From Roseibacillus sp. (GTDB lineage Bacteria > Verrucomicrobiota > Verrucomicrobiia > Verrucomicrobiales > Akkermansiaceae), in the NCBI GenBank assembly GCA_028821775.1, contig JAPKFB010000016.1, forward strand, positions 1-64,000: a DNA stretch of 64,000 nt, written 5' to 3'. Made by a program: the position numbers and the translations under genes. Below, piece after piece: positions 9,773-17,834 of this stretch. The notes under the pieces are model-generated. The model made no database searches, was not told the DNA's origin, and saw nothing but the letters and a program-made list of their open reading frames with translations. Position 1 is the first letter of the stretch; every line of letters begins with the position of its first letter.

Positions 9773-10303
9773 AAACTGGCGGAATTGCGTCTCGCTGAGA
9801 ACGTGCAACTGCCGGATTGGCTGCCCGCCGAGATCGAGCCGGCTGAGCCGGAGGCGGCCTGGGCCGTCAGTCGTGAGATGGTGCGGCTGATCGCCCGTTC
9901 AGTGCCGAACACGGGGGTGGCAGGTTCCATCGACACGAGAGATGAAATGCTCCTGCACCCCAAAGGGAAGAAACCTACTGGTCTGCCTTTGGACTCTCTC
10001 GCCTTGAAGAAGACCTATGGGCAGGATTTCGTGGAATACGGCACCTTCTTCAAATCCCATCATCTGGAAGGCGACAAGATGGTCGTTTCTGCAAGGGGAA
10101 TTTCGGCGCCGGTCCGCTGCGTCTGGACCATGAATTCCTTCCTGAGAAACTTGCTCTACAACAAAGAAGGCCTTGCTACTGAGGCGTTCCTTGATCTCCG
10201 TCACCGCGCCTCCGCAAGAAGCGACATCTCGTGGAGAAACAGGACCCGGACGCACCCAAGTTCGATGTCTTTCCTGTTCTTAGTGGGAGGGGCGCAAGGA
10301 TAG
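9773..10303 (+). pseudogene. Decayed fragment of a sialate O-acetylesterase-like gene
   Basis: From about 9785 the translation reads like the C-terminal third of the SASA/sialate 9-O-acetylesterase family: PNTGVAGSID, then LHPKGKKPTG, then a KKTYGQDFVEYG segment and LEGDKMVVS. Family members have PNTGmAvtID, IHPKnKq-vG and YG in the same order and spacing. The N-terminal half with the catalytic GDS-like serine is absent; an in-frame TGA lies immediately upstream at 9770. After about base 10110 the similarity stops and the reading becomes basic and unstructured. The start of the divergent dehydrogenase gene lies at its left edge. It is most likely a truncated, non-functional remnant. The family assignment is from motif recall, not a search. 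Confidence 0.65.
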
Positions 10304-10358
10304 GGCGCTTCTGTCTCAATCCTGGGAGGGATCAAGTTTCAGTGATCTCGAACACACC

Positions 10359-12095
10359 CTAGAGAATTTGGAGGGAACGAAGGCGGTTGAGGGTGGCGGC
10401 GAACTCCTGAAGGCGAAATTCGGCGAGGTCGCCTGGAGGGTTGGGCCCGAGAGTGGTGAGGCCGTTCGCGGAGATGAGGACGGTGACATTTTCGAGGGCT
10501 TCAGGGAGAGAGGTGTGGCCATCGAGAGTGTGTTCCTTGGCATAGGCGAGGGCCTGGCCGATGGCGCGGACCTGGGAGTCATCGACGAGTTGGGAGAGGA
10601 GAGAGAGATCGATTTCCTCACTGCCAAAGCTGAGCGCGCGAGTGCCGTGAGCCTTTATATTTTGGCGCGGAGGACGGGAAGCACGGTCGCCACCACGTCG
10701 ATTGCCGCGGTAGGGGGGGGCGGATTTGAAGGGGTTGATCGAAGACGGATCAGGGACGCGAGGGGAGTCAGAATGTGGAAAGCGGAAGGTGGAAGGGACT
10801 GATTCTCCGGCAATTCGCTTGGCTTCGGGCGTGAGGTCGTGGGGGAGGTAGTTGTCCATGGCGAGGACGCGGTCGGCGGGGCCGAAGTAGTCGCCGGAGC
10901 CGCCGAGGACGAGGATGGTAGAGATCCCGTGATCGTCATAGAGCGAGCGGACGCGTTGCACAAAAGGAGTGATCGGTTCCTTCTCTGGAGCGATGAGCTG
11001 CTGCATGCGTTCGTCGCGGATGAGGAAGTTGGTGGCGGAGATGTCTTCGTCGAGCAAGAGGCAGCGGGCACCGGCTTCGATGGCTTCCATGATGGCGGCG
11101 GCCTGCGAAGTGGAGCCGGAGGCATTCTCGCTGGTGAAGGCGGTGGTGTCCTTCCCGCCGGGGAGGTTGTTGATGAAAGGGGAGAGGTCGACCTTGACGA
11201 CCGAGCGGCCATCTTCGGCTCGGACTTTGGTGGCGTCGGCACGGGACACGACGAGTTCTCGACCGTCGTGAGGGCGGTGATTGTAAATGCCGTGCTCGAG
11301 GGCATTGAGGAGGGTGGACTTTCCGTGGTAGCCGCCTCCGACAATGAGGCTTACCCCGGCGGGGATGCCCATGCCAGTGGTTTCTCCGCCGTGGGGGAGG
11401 GTGAGGGATGTCTGGAGTGAGTCGGGAGATCGGAAGGGCACCGCACCGTTCATGGGACGGTTGTCCACTCCGCTGGCCCGCGGCAGGATGGCTCCGTTGG
11501 CGACGAAAGCGATCAGGCCCCGCTCGTCGAGCTGGGCGCGGAGGGCGTCGGCATTTTCGTTGGTGTTGGCGGCGAGGGTGAGGGCTTCGGCGTCGAGGTT
11601 TCGATGTCGGAGAGCGGCCTCGACGAGGTCGGGAATCGTTTCGGTGAGCAGTCGGGCAGCGGCGCGGCCGAGGATGCGGCGACCGCTGGCCGGGAGGCCT
11701 GCCACAAAGCGGAGGATGGTGACATCTTCGGTGATCTGGCAGCAGGTGCGGTGGAGGACCTGTTGTCCTGGAGCATCGATGGTGAGTAGTCCGGATTTAC
11801 CGGAGCCGAGGGAATCGCTGGAGTCGCGGCAGGCCGTGGCGAAGGCCGTGGCGAGGAATGTCTCGGTGCCAGTTCGTCTGGACTTGTTGGAAAAGAGGTC
11901 GGCGGGAAGTCTGGAGTGCTCGTGCTGGATCTGGATCGAGAGGCGTGAAGGCGCGGCGAAGGGATCGCCCTGGACGTGCTCGATGGAGAGTGTGAAGTGG
12001 TCAAAATCGTAGCGGCCGCGAAGGTCCTTGTAGGACGGGTAGGATTTGCCGTCGATGCGGCGCAGGAAGTCAGTCAGGTCGTTGCGGGTGGGCAC
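10359..12095 (-). CDS. Predicted ABC-class ATPase (COG3044 family)
   Basis: A 578-residue soluble protein with no membrane segment. The Walker A motif GGGYHGKSTLL is at about residues 253-263. A Walker B-like RCLLLDEDISATNF lies near 343-356, and the ILVLGGSGDYF motif follows. This layout, with a long N-terminal region and an unusual 'DED' Walker B, matches the stand-alone P-loop ATPases of COG3044, whose function is unknown. It is not a transporter subunit: no canonical LSGGQ signature or permease partner is present. The start follows a purine-rich stretch, and length agrees with the family (about 560-580). A decayed regulator fragment lies upstream on the same strand. Confidence 0.85.
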   Translation of the reverse strand: MPTRNDLTDFLRRIDGKSYPSYKDLRGRYDFDHFTLSIEHVQGDPFAAPSRLSIQIQHEHSRLPADLFSNKSRRTGTETFLATAFATACRDSSDSLGSGKSGLLTIDAPGQQVLHRTCCQITEDVTILRFVAGLPASGRRILGRAAARLLTETIPDLVEAALRHRNLDAEALTLAANTNENADALRAQLDERGLIAFVANGAILPRASGVDNRPMNGAVPFRSPDSLQTSLTLPHGGETTGMGIPAGVSLIVGGGYHGKSTLLNALEHGIYNHRPHDGRELVVSRADATKVRAEDGRSVVKVDLSPFINNLPGGKDTTAFTSENASGSTSQAAAIMEAIEAGARCLLLDEDISATNFLIRDERMQQLIAPEKEPITPFVQRVRSLYDDHGISTILVLGGSGDYFGPADRVLAMDNYLPHDLTPEAKRIAGESVPSTFRFPHSDSPRVPDPSSINPFKSAPPYRGNRRGGDRASRPPRQNIKAHGTRALSFGSEEIDLSLLSQLVDDSQVRAIGQALAYAKEHTLDGHTSLPEALENVTVLISANGLTTLGPNPPGDLAEFRLQEFAATLNRLRSLQIL

Positions 12096-12273
12096 GGAAG
12101 GAGGATCTAGGGGAGCAGGAGGAATGGAATCATTGATTTCTCTGATTTCACGGACCGATGATTGCCTGAGAAGAATTTCCTCATCGTTGAGGAGGGATCA
12201 ACAACACAGGGCGCGACGAATAGCAGGGGGCTGAAAACATTCACCTCCCCTGTTCCCTTCGGCGCTTCTTGCG

Positions 12274-12447
12274 CTACTCGCGAGGGGTGACGCCCAGTTT
12301 GCGACGAAAGGCCTCGCACATGCGCATCGGGCGGTCGAAGCCGGCTATGCCGGTGATCTCGGAGATGAGGCGCTTGCTCTGGGCGAGTTCCCGCTTCGCA
12401 CGCTCGATGCGCACGCGTTGGATCTCTTCGATGATCGGTCGATCGAC
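12274..12447 (-). pseudogene. Remnant of an AraC/XylR-type transcriptional regulator (C-terminal helix-turn-helix)
   Basis: Reading the minus strand from 12447 to the TAG at 12274 gives 57 codons ending in the signature of an AraC-family DNA-binding domain: RVRIERAKREL, then ISEITGIAGF, then a FRRKLGVTPRE ending. In the family this is the linker helix and second helix-turn-helix. The sequence is preceded in frame by a TGA (12448-12450), has no start codon, and abuts the stop of the ABC ATPase gene at 12464. The sensor domain and first helix-turn-helix are missing. The verrucomicrobial XylR-like group is the closest type I recognise. Codon quality is still good, so decay may be recent. Confidence 0.7.
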
Positions 12448-12463
12448 TCAACCGGAAGGGGCC

Positions 12464-13207
12464 CTACAGGTGCAACGCCTCGATCTCGTTGCGGGCGACC
12501 TTGATGAAGACCTCGTCGAGGTCCTTGCCCTCGAAGCGATTCTTGATCTCAGCCGCAGTCCCACTGGCGAGGATCTTGCCGGCGTGAAGGAAGAGGATGC
12601 GGTCGCAGACTTCCTCGATATCACGCATATTGTGCGAAGTGTAGAGGATGGCGGGGGATTGTTCGCGCTGGAGGCGGCGGACGAGTTTGCGGACCTTGTC
12701 GGCAATGTCGGGGTCGAGGGAGGCGGTGGGTTCGTCCAAGAGCAAAAGCTCGGGATCGTTGAGGAGAGCCTTGGCGAGGTTGACGCGAGTGGACTCGCCG
12801 GCGGAGAGGCGGCCTGTGATGCTGTCGTGGAGGTGGGAGATCTCGAGTATTTCTAACAGTTCGGCGATCTTCTCCTTGGGATTCTTAACTCCATAAAGGC
12901 CGGCGAATACTTTCAGGTTCTGCCAGACTTTGAGATTGGACGGAAGCTGGGCGTAGGTGGTGCAGAAGTTGGTTCGCTTGAGGATCTCGATGCGGTGCTT
13001 GGCGAGGTCCTTGCCAAAGACGTGAATGGATCCATCGTTCGGGATGGTAAGCCCGAGGATCATGTTCATGACAGTGGTCTTTCCTGCTCCATTGACGCCG
13101 AGGAGTCCGATCACCTCGCCAGCGCTGACGTCAAGATTCAAACCGTCTACCGCGACTAGGTTGTCGAAGCGTTTGGTGAGGTTCTTGACCTGGAGGAGAG
13201 GCGGCAT
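12464..13207 (-). CDS. ABC transporter ATP-binding protein (ABC-2/drug-export type)
   Basis: 247 residues, typical of a single nucleotide-binding domain. Walker A is GVNGAGKTT (about residues 37-45), the signature is LSAGESTRVNLAKALL (about 136-151), and Walker B is LLLLDEPTASLD (about 157-168), followed by the switch histidine in LYTSHNM. The pattern of an N-terminal LTKRF and AVDGLNLDV is that of ABC-2-type exporters, such as CcmA or drug-resistance ATPases. No permease gene is adjacent: upstream is gatB after 175 bases, and downstream is a dead AraC fragment. Its membrane partner must be elsewhere or has been lost. Substrate unknown. Confidence 0.9.
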   Translation of the reverse strand: MPPLLQVKNLTKRFDNLVAVDGLNLDVSAGEVIGLLGVNGAGKTTVMNMILGLTIPNDGSIHVFGKDLAKHRIEILKRTNFCTTYAQLPSNLKVWQNLKVFAGLYGVKNPKEKIAELLEILEISHLHDSITGRLSAGESTRVNLAKALLNDPELLLLDEPTASLDPDIADKVRKLVRRLQREQSPAILYTSHNMRDIEEVCDRILFLHAGKILASGTAAEIKNRFEGKDLDEVFIKVARNEIEALHL

Positions 13208-13251
13208 GGTAGGGGTCAGCGGCCAGGCTGATCAGAGTCGGAAGGACGCTT

Positions 13252-13365
13252 TCAACTTTCGGATTTTTCGTTGAGAGCCCAATCGCCAATGGGGATGGCG
13301 TCGAGATGGATTCGTTTCAAAGGGGAGGCAATGGATCTGAAGAATTCGGGGGTCACGACACACAT
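13252..13365 (-). CDS. Possible 37-residue small ORF between gatB and the ABC ATPase
   Basis: An ATG-started frame on the minus strand (13365 to TGA at 13252) fills the gap between gatB and the ABC ATPase gene. Its codons are reasonable and the peptide has a mixed composition (it contains SPLKRIHLDAIPIGDWAL). There is no Shine-Dalgarno-like sequence and I recognise no family. It could be a real micro-protein, the tail of a degraded gene, or chance. Confidence 0.2.
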   Translation of the reverse strand: MCVVTPEFFRSIASPLKRIHLDAIPIGDWALNEKSES

Positions 13366-13382
13366 GCAGAAGAGGATCGCTG

Positions 13383-14849
13383 TTAGGAAAGCAATTTCGC
13401 GCGGAGCGAGTCGGTGACTTGCTTGGGGTTGGCTTTGCCTTGGGATACCTTCATGACTTGGCCGATGAGGAAGTTGATGAGTTTTTCGTTGCCGCCCTTG
13501 ATCTCGACGATCTTTTCGGGGTTGGCGGCGAGGATCTCGTCGATGATGGCCTCGATCGCTCCGGAGTCGGCAGGTTCGAAGCCGAGTTCTTTGGCGATCT
13601 CGGCCGGGTCGCGCGCGGGAGATTTCCAGAGGACTTCGAAGATCTCCTTGGCCTGGTTGTTGGAGACCGTGCCGGCCTCGACGAGATCCACCGTGCCGGC
13701 GAGTTTCTCGGGTGCGACGGGTGATTCGCTGGCACTGAGATTCGCTTCGTTCAAGTGCTGGTTCAGAGTGTTGATCACCCAGTTGGCGGTCTTCTTGGGT
13801 TTCGCGGACGAAGACTTGGCGGCGGCTTCGAAGTAGTTGGCGAGGCTCTGATCGGAAGCGAGGACGTTGGCGTCGTAGAGAGTGACCTGGTAGTCGGTCT
13901 CAAAGCGGGCAGCCTTGTCGTGAGGAAGTTCCGGAACATGGGGGCGCATGCGGTCCACGATCTTTCCCGAGCGGACAGGAAGCAAATCGGGGTCGGGGAA
14001 GTAGCGGTAATCGTGGGCATCTTCCTTGCCGCGCATGAATTCAGTGACGCCCAGGCCATCATTCCATCGCCAGGTGGCCTGGGTGAGTTCGTTGTTGGCG
14101 TCGAGTTCGTCGCACTGGCGCTGGATTTCGTGGTGCAAGGCACGACGCACGGCGGAGATCGAATTCATGTTTTTAAGCTCAATCTTGACCCCGAGTTCCT
14201 TTTGCGATGGTGGGCGCACGGAAACATTCACGTCGCAACGCAGTTGTCCCTTTTCCATGTCGGCGTCGGAGATGCCGCCGCAGATGAGAATCTGCTGCAG
14301 GGTCTTGAGATAGCAGAAGGCCTCTTCCGGGGTTTCGAGTTCCGGTTCGGAGACCAGTTCCATGAGTGGAGTGCCGGCCCGGTTGAAGTCGATCACGCTG
14401 GCATTGGGCAAGTGGGTGGACTTGGCGACATCCTCTTCGAGGTGGATGCGGGTGAGGCCGATTTTCTTACCCGGGTTGGCGATGCTTTTCTGGTAATCCT
14501 TGGGGTAGTTGTGGTGGTAGAGCGGGACGCTCCCGCCAATGCAAAGCGGGAGGTCGAACTGCGAGATCTGGTAGTTTTTGGGCATGTCCGGATAAAAGTA
14601 ATTTTTCCGGTCCCACTTGGATATTTCGGGCGTTTTGCAATCGAGCAAAAGGCCGGAGAGGACGGTCTGCTCGATCGCCTTTTTGTTCAGAACTGGCAGG
14701 GCGCCCGGGAGGCCGAGACAGGTCGGACAGATGTTGGAGTTGGGATCTTCACCGAAGCTCGTGCGGCAGCCGCAGAACATTTTGCTCTCGGTGTTGATCT
14801 GGCAATGAACTTCGAGACCGATGGTGACGATGTAATCTTCGCGAGGCAT
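13383..14849 (-). CDS. gatB: Aspartyl/glutamyl-tRNA(Asn/Gln) amidotransferase subunit B
   Basis: 488 residues, the usual GatB length. The N-terminal IGLEVHCQINTESKMFCGC, the CPTCLGLPGALPVLN zinc-site region, and YFYPDMPKNYQISQFDLPL are diagnostic. The C-terminal YqeY-like tRNA-binding domain ends with GQVMKVSQGKANPKQ. With GatA and GatC it amidates misacylated Glu-tRNA(Gln) or Asp-tRNA(Asn) in the cytoplasm; gatA and gatC are not in the window. It is co-directional with aroC and the cvpA-like gene upstream, with a 156-base gap that shows no other gene. Confidence 0.97.
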   Translation of the reverse strand: MPREDYIVTIGLEVHCQINTESKMFCGCRTSFGEDPNSNICPTCLGLPGALPVLNKKAIEQTVLSGLLLDCKTPEISKWDRKNYFYPDMPKNYQISQFDLPLCIGGSVPLYHHNYPKDYQKSIANPGKKIGLTRIHLEEDVAKSTHLPNASVIDFNRAGTPLMELVSEPELETPEEAFCYLKTLQQILICGGISDADMEKGQLRCDVNVSVRPPSQKELGVKIELKNMNSISAVRRALHHEIQRQCDELDANNELTQATWRWNDGLGVTEFMRGKEDAHDYRYFPDPDLLPVRSGKIVDRMRPHVPELPHDKAARFETDYQVTLYDANVLASDQSLANYFEAAAKSSSAKPKKTANWVINTLNQHLNEANLSASESPVAPEKLAGTVDLVEAGTVSNNQAKEIFEVLWKSPARDPAEIAKELGFEPADSGAIEAIIDEILAANPEKIVEIKGGNEKLINFLIGQVMKVSQGKANPKQVTDSLRAKLLS

Positions 14850-15005
14850 GGAGAGGGAAAGAGATTAGACGGTGAACAGACGAGAGTAAACCGTGGGGAA
14901 TACCAAGGGGTTCCCCGGCGGCAGGCGCAGGGAAACCGGGCGAGTGGTAGCGGAGAGGAGGGGTGGGGGCAAGGATGGAAGGGAGTGGTCCGATGCCGTC
15001 GGGAC

Positions 15006-15875
15006 CTACTTTTTCTCTTCCTCTTCCGGTTTCTCTTTTTCCTCGTCCTTGAGGAGGCCCAGGGCCTGTTCGATGTCTAGACTGACGAGGGCCTCGTCGA
15101 CCGCGTCCTCTTTGCAAAGATCCTTGATGTTATTGCTGTGGAGGAGTTGGGAAAACTGGCCTTCCTCGTAGTAGGACTTCAAGGTCGAGCTTTGCTCGAG
15201 GAGCATGAGATTGATCTGAGTCTGCTTAATGGCATCCCGTACATCCGGGTCGACGGCAGCCTTATTCAGGGCGAAGGTGTTGCCCACCAGGACGGTGAGC
15301 TTGGCGAGATTGGCGCGAGCGCGATCGTTGAGGAAATCGATTTGTTCGTGAAGCTGTCCCGGCGTGCTGGCATCGAGGCCTCGCTTGAGTTTGGAGAACA
15401 TTGGCTGGGCGACATCCTTGATTTTGTTCTCCTCGGAGATGGAGGTCCGGAGCCAATCGAGTTCGGAGAGGGTGCCGATGTAGCGGACCCCGGAAAGGCA
15501 AAACCAGGCGAAGGAAGCACCCATGAGGAGCCCCAGCAAGCCGCCCGGAAGACCGAGGTTTTTGGCTTTGCCATCCTTTGCTCCCACTGGACTGAGGATG
15601 ACACTGAAGAGGGCGCGGGCGACGAAGAAGGTGGCCAAACCGAGAATGATGCCGACCGCGGCGGACATCCAGGGGTCGGGGTCGGAGATCACGTAGCCTG
15701 CGGTGGAGGCTCCGTTCTTGAATCCCCAGAGACCAGCCAGGATTCCGCCTGCGAGCGCGACGAGTGCGCACAACATTCGGACCAATCCCTTGATGAATCC
15801 GCAGATGACGAAAACGAGGATGATGACGCCCACGGCGCCGGAGGTAGTGATGTCGGAGAAGGTGATGGCTAGCAT
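15006..15875 (-). CDS. CvpA family membrane protein
   Basis: 289 residues. About four hydrophobic segments (roughly residues 12-30, 33-50, 68-90, 105-130) with the glycine-rich GFIKGLVRMLCALVALAGG opening match the CvpA/colicin V production family, an inner-membrane protein of incompletely known function. The C-terminal half is soluble and helical, ending in a very acidic/lysine tail (EEKEKPEEEEKK). It starts one base after the aroC stop, so the two are almost certainly co-transcribed. The link to aroC is positional only. Confidence 0.75.
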   Translation of the reverse strand: MLAITFSDITTSGAVGVIILVFVICGFIKGLVRMLCALVALAGGILAGLWGFKNGASTAGYVISDPDPWMSAAVGIILGLATFFVARALFSVILSPVGAKDGKAKNLGLPGGLLGLLMGASFAWFCLSGVRYIGTLSELDWLRTSISEENKIKDVAQPMFSKLKRGLDASTPGQLHEQIDFLNDRARANLAKLTVLVGNTFALNKAAVDPDVRDAIKQTQINLMLLEQSSTLKSYYEEGQFSQLLHSNNIKDLCKEDAVDEALVSLDIEQALGLLKDEEKEKPEEEEKK

Positions 15876-15876
15876 C

Positions 15877-16998
15877 TCAGGCCGGTTGATGATGGGTTGA
15901 GGGTTTCAGTCCGCATTGAGCTCTCTGGCGAAGTAGGTGATCGCAAATGACAAGGGTGGACATAGCCTCAACCATCGGCACGGCGCGGGGAAGGACACAG
16001 GCATCGTGTCGCCCCCTTCCTTTGAGTTCGGTATCCGAACCCGTGTTGCTGACAGTCGGTTGCGACTTCATAATGGTGGCGGTGGGCTTGAAGGCAACCC
16101 GAAAGACGATGGACTCGCCGTTGGAAATGCCTCCCTGGATGCCGCCGGAGCGATTGGTGCGGGTGCGCACCCGCCCGTCATCCATGTAAAAATGGTCGTT
16201 ATGTTCCTCACCGGTAAGGAGGGTGCCGGCGAAGCCGGATCCGATCTCGAAGCCCTTGGTGGCCGGCAAGCTCATCATGGCCTTGGCGAGTTCCGCTTCC
16301 AGTTTGTCAAAGACGGGAGCGCCCAATCCGGGAGGGCAGCCTCGAATGACGCCTTCAATGACGCCGCCGAGGGAGTTTCCATCGCTCCGGGTCTCCTTGA
16401 TGAGATCGATCATGGCGTCGACTTTGGCCGGGTCGCCAGTGCGCACGATGTTGCTCTCGATGGTCTCGGCATTGACGGTCTCGGGGTCGACCTCCGCCTT
16501 CAAATCCTTGATTGAACTCACCCAGGCGAGCACTTCGATGCCGGGGACGAGCGCATCGAGAACCTGGCGTGCGATCGCAGCGGCGGCCACCCGTCCGATG
16601 GTCTCGCGGGCAGAAGCTCGTCCGCCACCCTGCCAATTGCGTATTCCGAATTTGGCGTCGTGGGTGTAGTCGGCATGGGAAGGTCGGTATTTGGTGGCCA
16701 TTTCCTCGTAAGCTGAGGAACGGGCATCCTTGTTGCGGACCAGCACAGCGATGGGACTGCCAATCGTCTGGCCCTCAAAGACTCCGGAGAGAATCTCGCA
16801 CTGGTCGGGTTCGTCACGGGGGGTGACGATTTCGCTCTGGCCCGGCCGACGGCGGTCGAGCTCATGTTGTATCTGTGCTTCGGTGAGCGGAATTCGAGGA
16901 GGGCAACCCTCGACGACCACGCCGACACCGCCCCCGTGGGACTCGCCCCAAGTTGCGATCCGAAAGCAATTTCCGAAGAAACTGGACATCAGCGGCAT
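15877..16998 (-). CDS. aroC: Chorismate synthase
   Basis: 373 residues. The enzyme converts 5-enolpyruvylshikimate-3-phosphate to chorismate using reduced FMN, the last shikimate-pathway step. Diagnostic motifs are [15 protein letters not shown] near the N terminus, [47 protein letters not shown], and the GSGFAGT / [15 protein letters not shown] region. The annotated ATG is at 16998; a second ATG three codons later (16989) gives the classical MSSFFGN start and may be the true one. It is the first gene of a likely aroC-cvpA unit. Confidence 0.96.
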   Translation of the reverse strand: MPLMSSFFGNCFRIATWGESHGGGVGVVVEGCPPRIPLTEAQIQHELDRRRPGQSEIVTPRDEPDQCEILSGVFEGQTIGSPIAVLVRNKDARSSAYEEMATKYRPSHADYTHDAKFGIRNWQGGGRASARETIGRVAAAAIARQVLDALVPGIEVLAWVSSIKDLKAEVDPETVNAETIESNIVRTGDPAKVDAMIDLIKETRSDGNSLGGVIEGVIRGCPPGLGAPVFDKLEAELAKAMMSLPATKGFEIGSGFAGTLLTGEEHNDHFYMDDGRVRTRTNRSGGIQGGISNGESIVFRVAFKPTATIMKSQPTVSNTGSDTELKGRGRHDACVLPRAVPMVEAMSTLVICDHLLRQRAQCGLKPSTHHQPA

Positions 16999-17191
16999 CT
17001 TAAGCGGCTTTGATTATCAACGCAATCCCTGCGTCTGCAGTTCTGGGACGGACCCCGGCTGGGCTATCCAAGCCCCCGAGGTGACACTCGCGGTCCCTCT
17101 TGAAAGGCTGGAGGGCGGGAGGATGTTCGAAAAAGCTTTCCCTTGTGAGGGACAATTTGGCTGATAGGTTAGCGTGCAGTCTAGCCTGGCA

Positions 17192-17803
17192 ATGGAAGCT
17201 TCCCTCGACTGTCCCGTTCTTGTCCTGAATCGGCTATGGCAGCCGATTCACACATGCTCCGTACGGCGGGCCCTCAGGTTAGTCTGTCTCGGTCACGCTC
17301 AAATTGTGCAAACAGATGGTGAGGCGTGTTACCAGACGCATGATTTGATGTCCTGGGCCGAACACTCGATTGAGCACTTGGCGGAGGAGGTGATTCGAAC
17401 GGTTCGGCATGCTTTTCGAGTGCCCAAGATTATTGTCCTCGCGCTCTACGACCGCTTGCCCCGCAAGGAGGTGAAGTTTACCCGTCACAACGTGTTTCTG
17501 CGCGACAAGTTCACCTGTCAGTATTGCGGGAATTGCTTTGTGGAACGGGAACTCAACCTCGATCATGTGGTGCCTCGGGACAAGGCCGGGAAGACCAACT
17601 GGGAGAACATCGTGACCTCCTGTATTCGCTGCAATACCCGCAAGGCCAACAAGCTGGCCCATGAAGTGGGAATGCGTCTTTTACGCAAGCCGACCAGTCC
17701 GCGGTGGCGACCCCTCTTTGGGATGCGCTCCGAGATTCCGACCGATGAGAGTTGGGGGCAGTTTCTGCATCCCGATCGGGAGAAGGTGCGCGTCACGGCG
17801 TAG
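17192..17803 (+). CDS. HNH endonuclease family protein
   Basis: 203 residues from the ATG at 17192 (a GTG six codons upstream is also in frame). Residues about 110-160 carry a canonical HNH/zinc-finger: CQYCG, LDHVVPRDKAGKTNWENIV, then CIRCNTRK. The N-terminal part (VLVLNRLWQPIHTCSVRRALRLV) is typical of the widespread stand-alone HNH proteins found in Planctomycetes, Verrucomicrobia and Cyanobacteria. Nuclease activity is predicted from the intact motif; the biological role of this family is not established. It is divergent from aroC and converges on nuoN. Confidence 0.88.
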   Translation: MEASLDCPVLVLNRLWQPIHTCSVRRALRLVCLGHAQIVQTDGEACYQTHDLMSWAEHSIEHLAEEVIRTVRHAFRVPKIIVLALYDRLPRKEVKFTRHNVFLRDKFTCQYCGNCFVERELNLDHVVPRDKAGKTNWENIVTSCIRCNTRKANKLAHEVGMRLLRKPTSPRWRPLFGMRSEIPTDESWGQFLHPDREKVRVTA

Positions 17804-17834
17804 GCGATGAGCGCTCCGGGTGAGCGGGCGCGGG

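Noticed and set aside
12107-12451. 114-codon minus-strand frame covering the AraC remnant
   Set aside because: It is in a different frame from the AraC-like translation and gives an Arg/His-rich shadow; the true similarity is in the frame annotated as a pseudogene.
13755-15080. 441-codon plus-strand frame opposite gatB
   Set aside because: Antisense shadow of gatB, with no family similarity; gatB itself is unmistakable.
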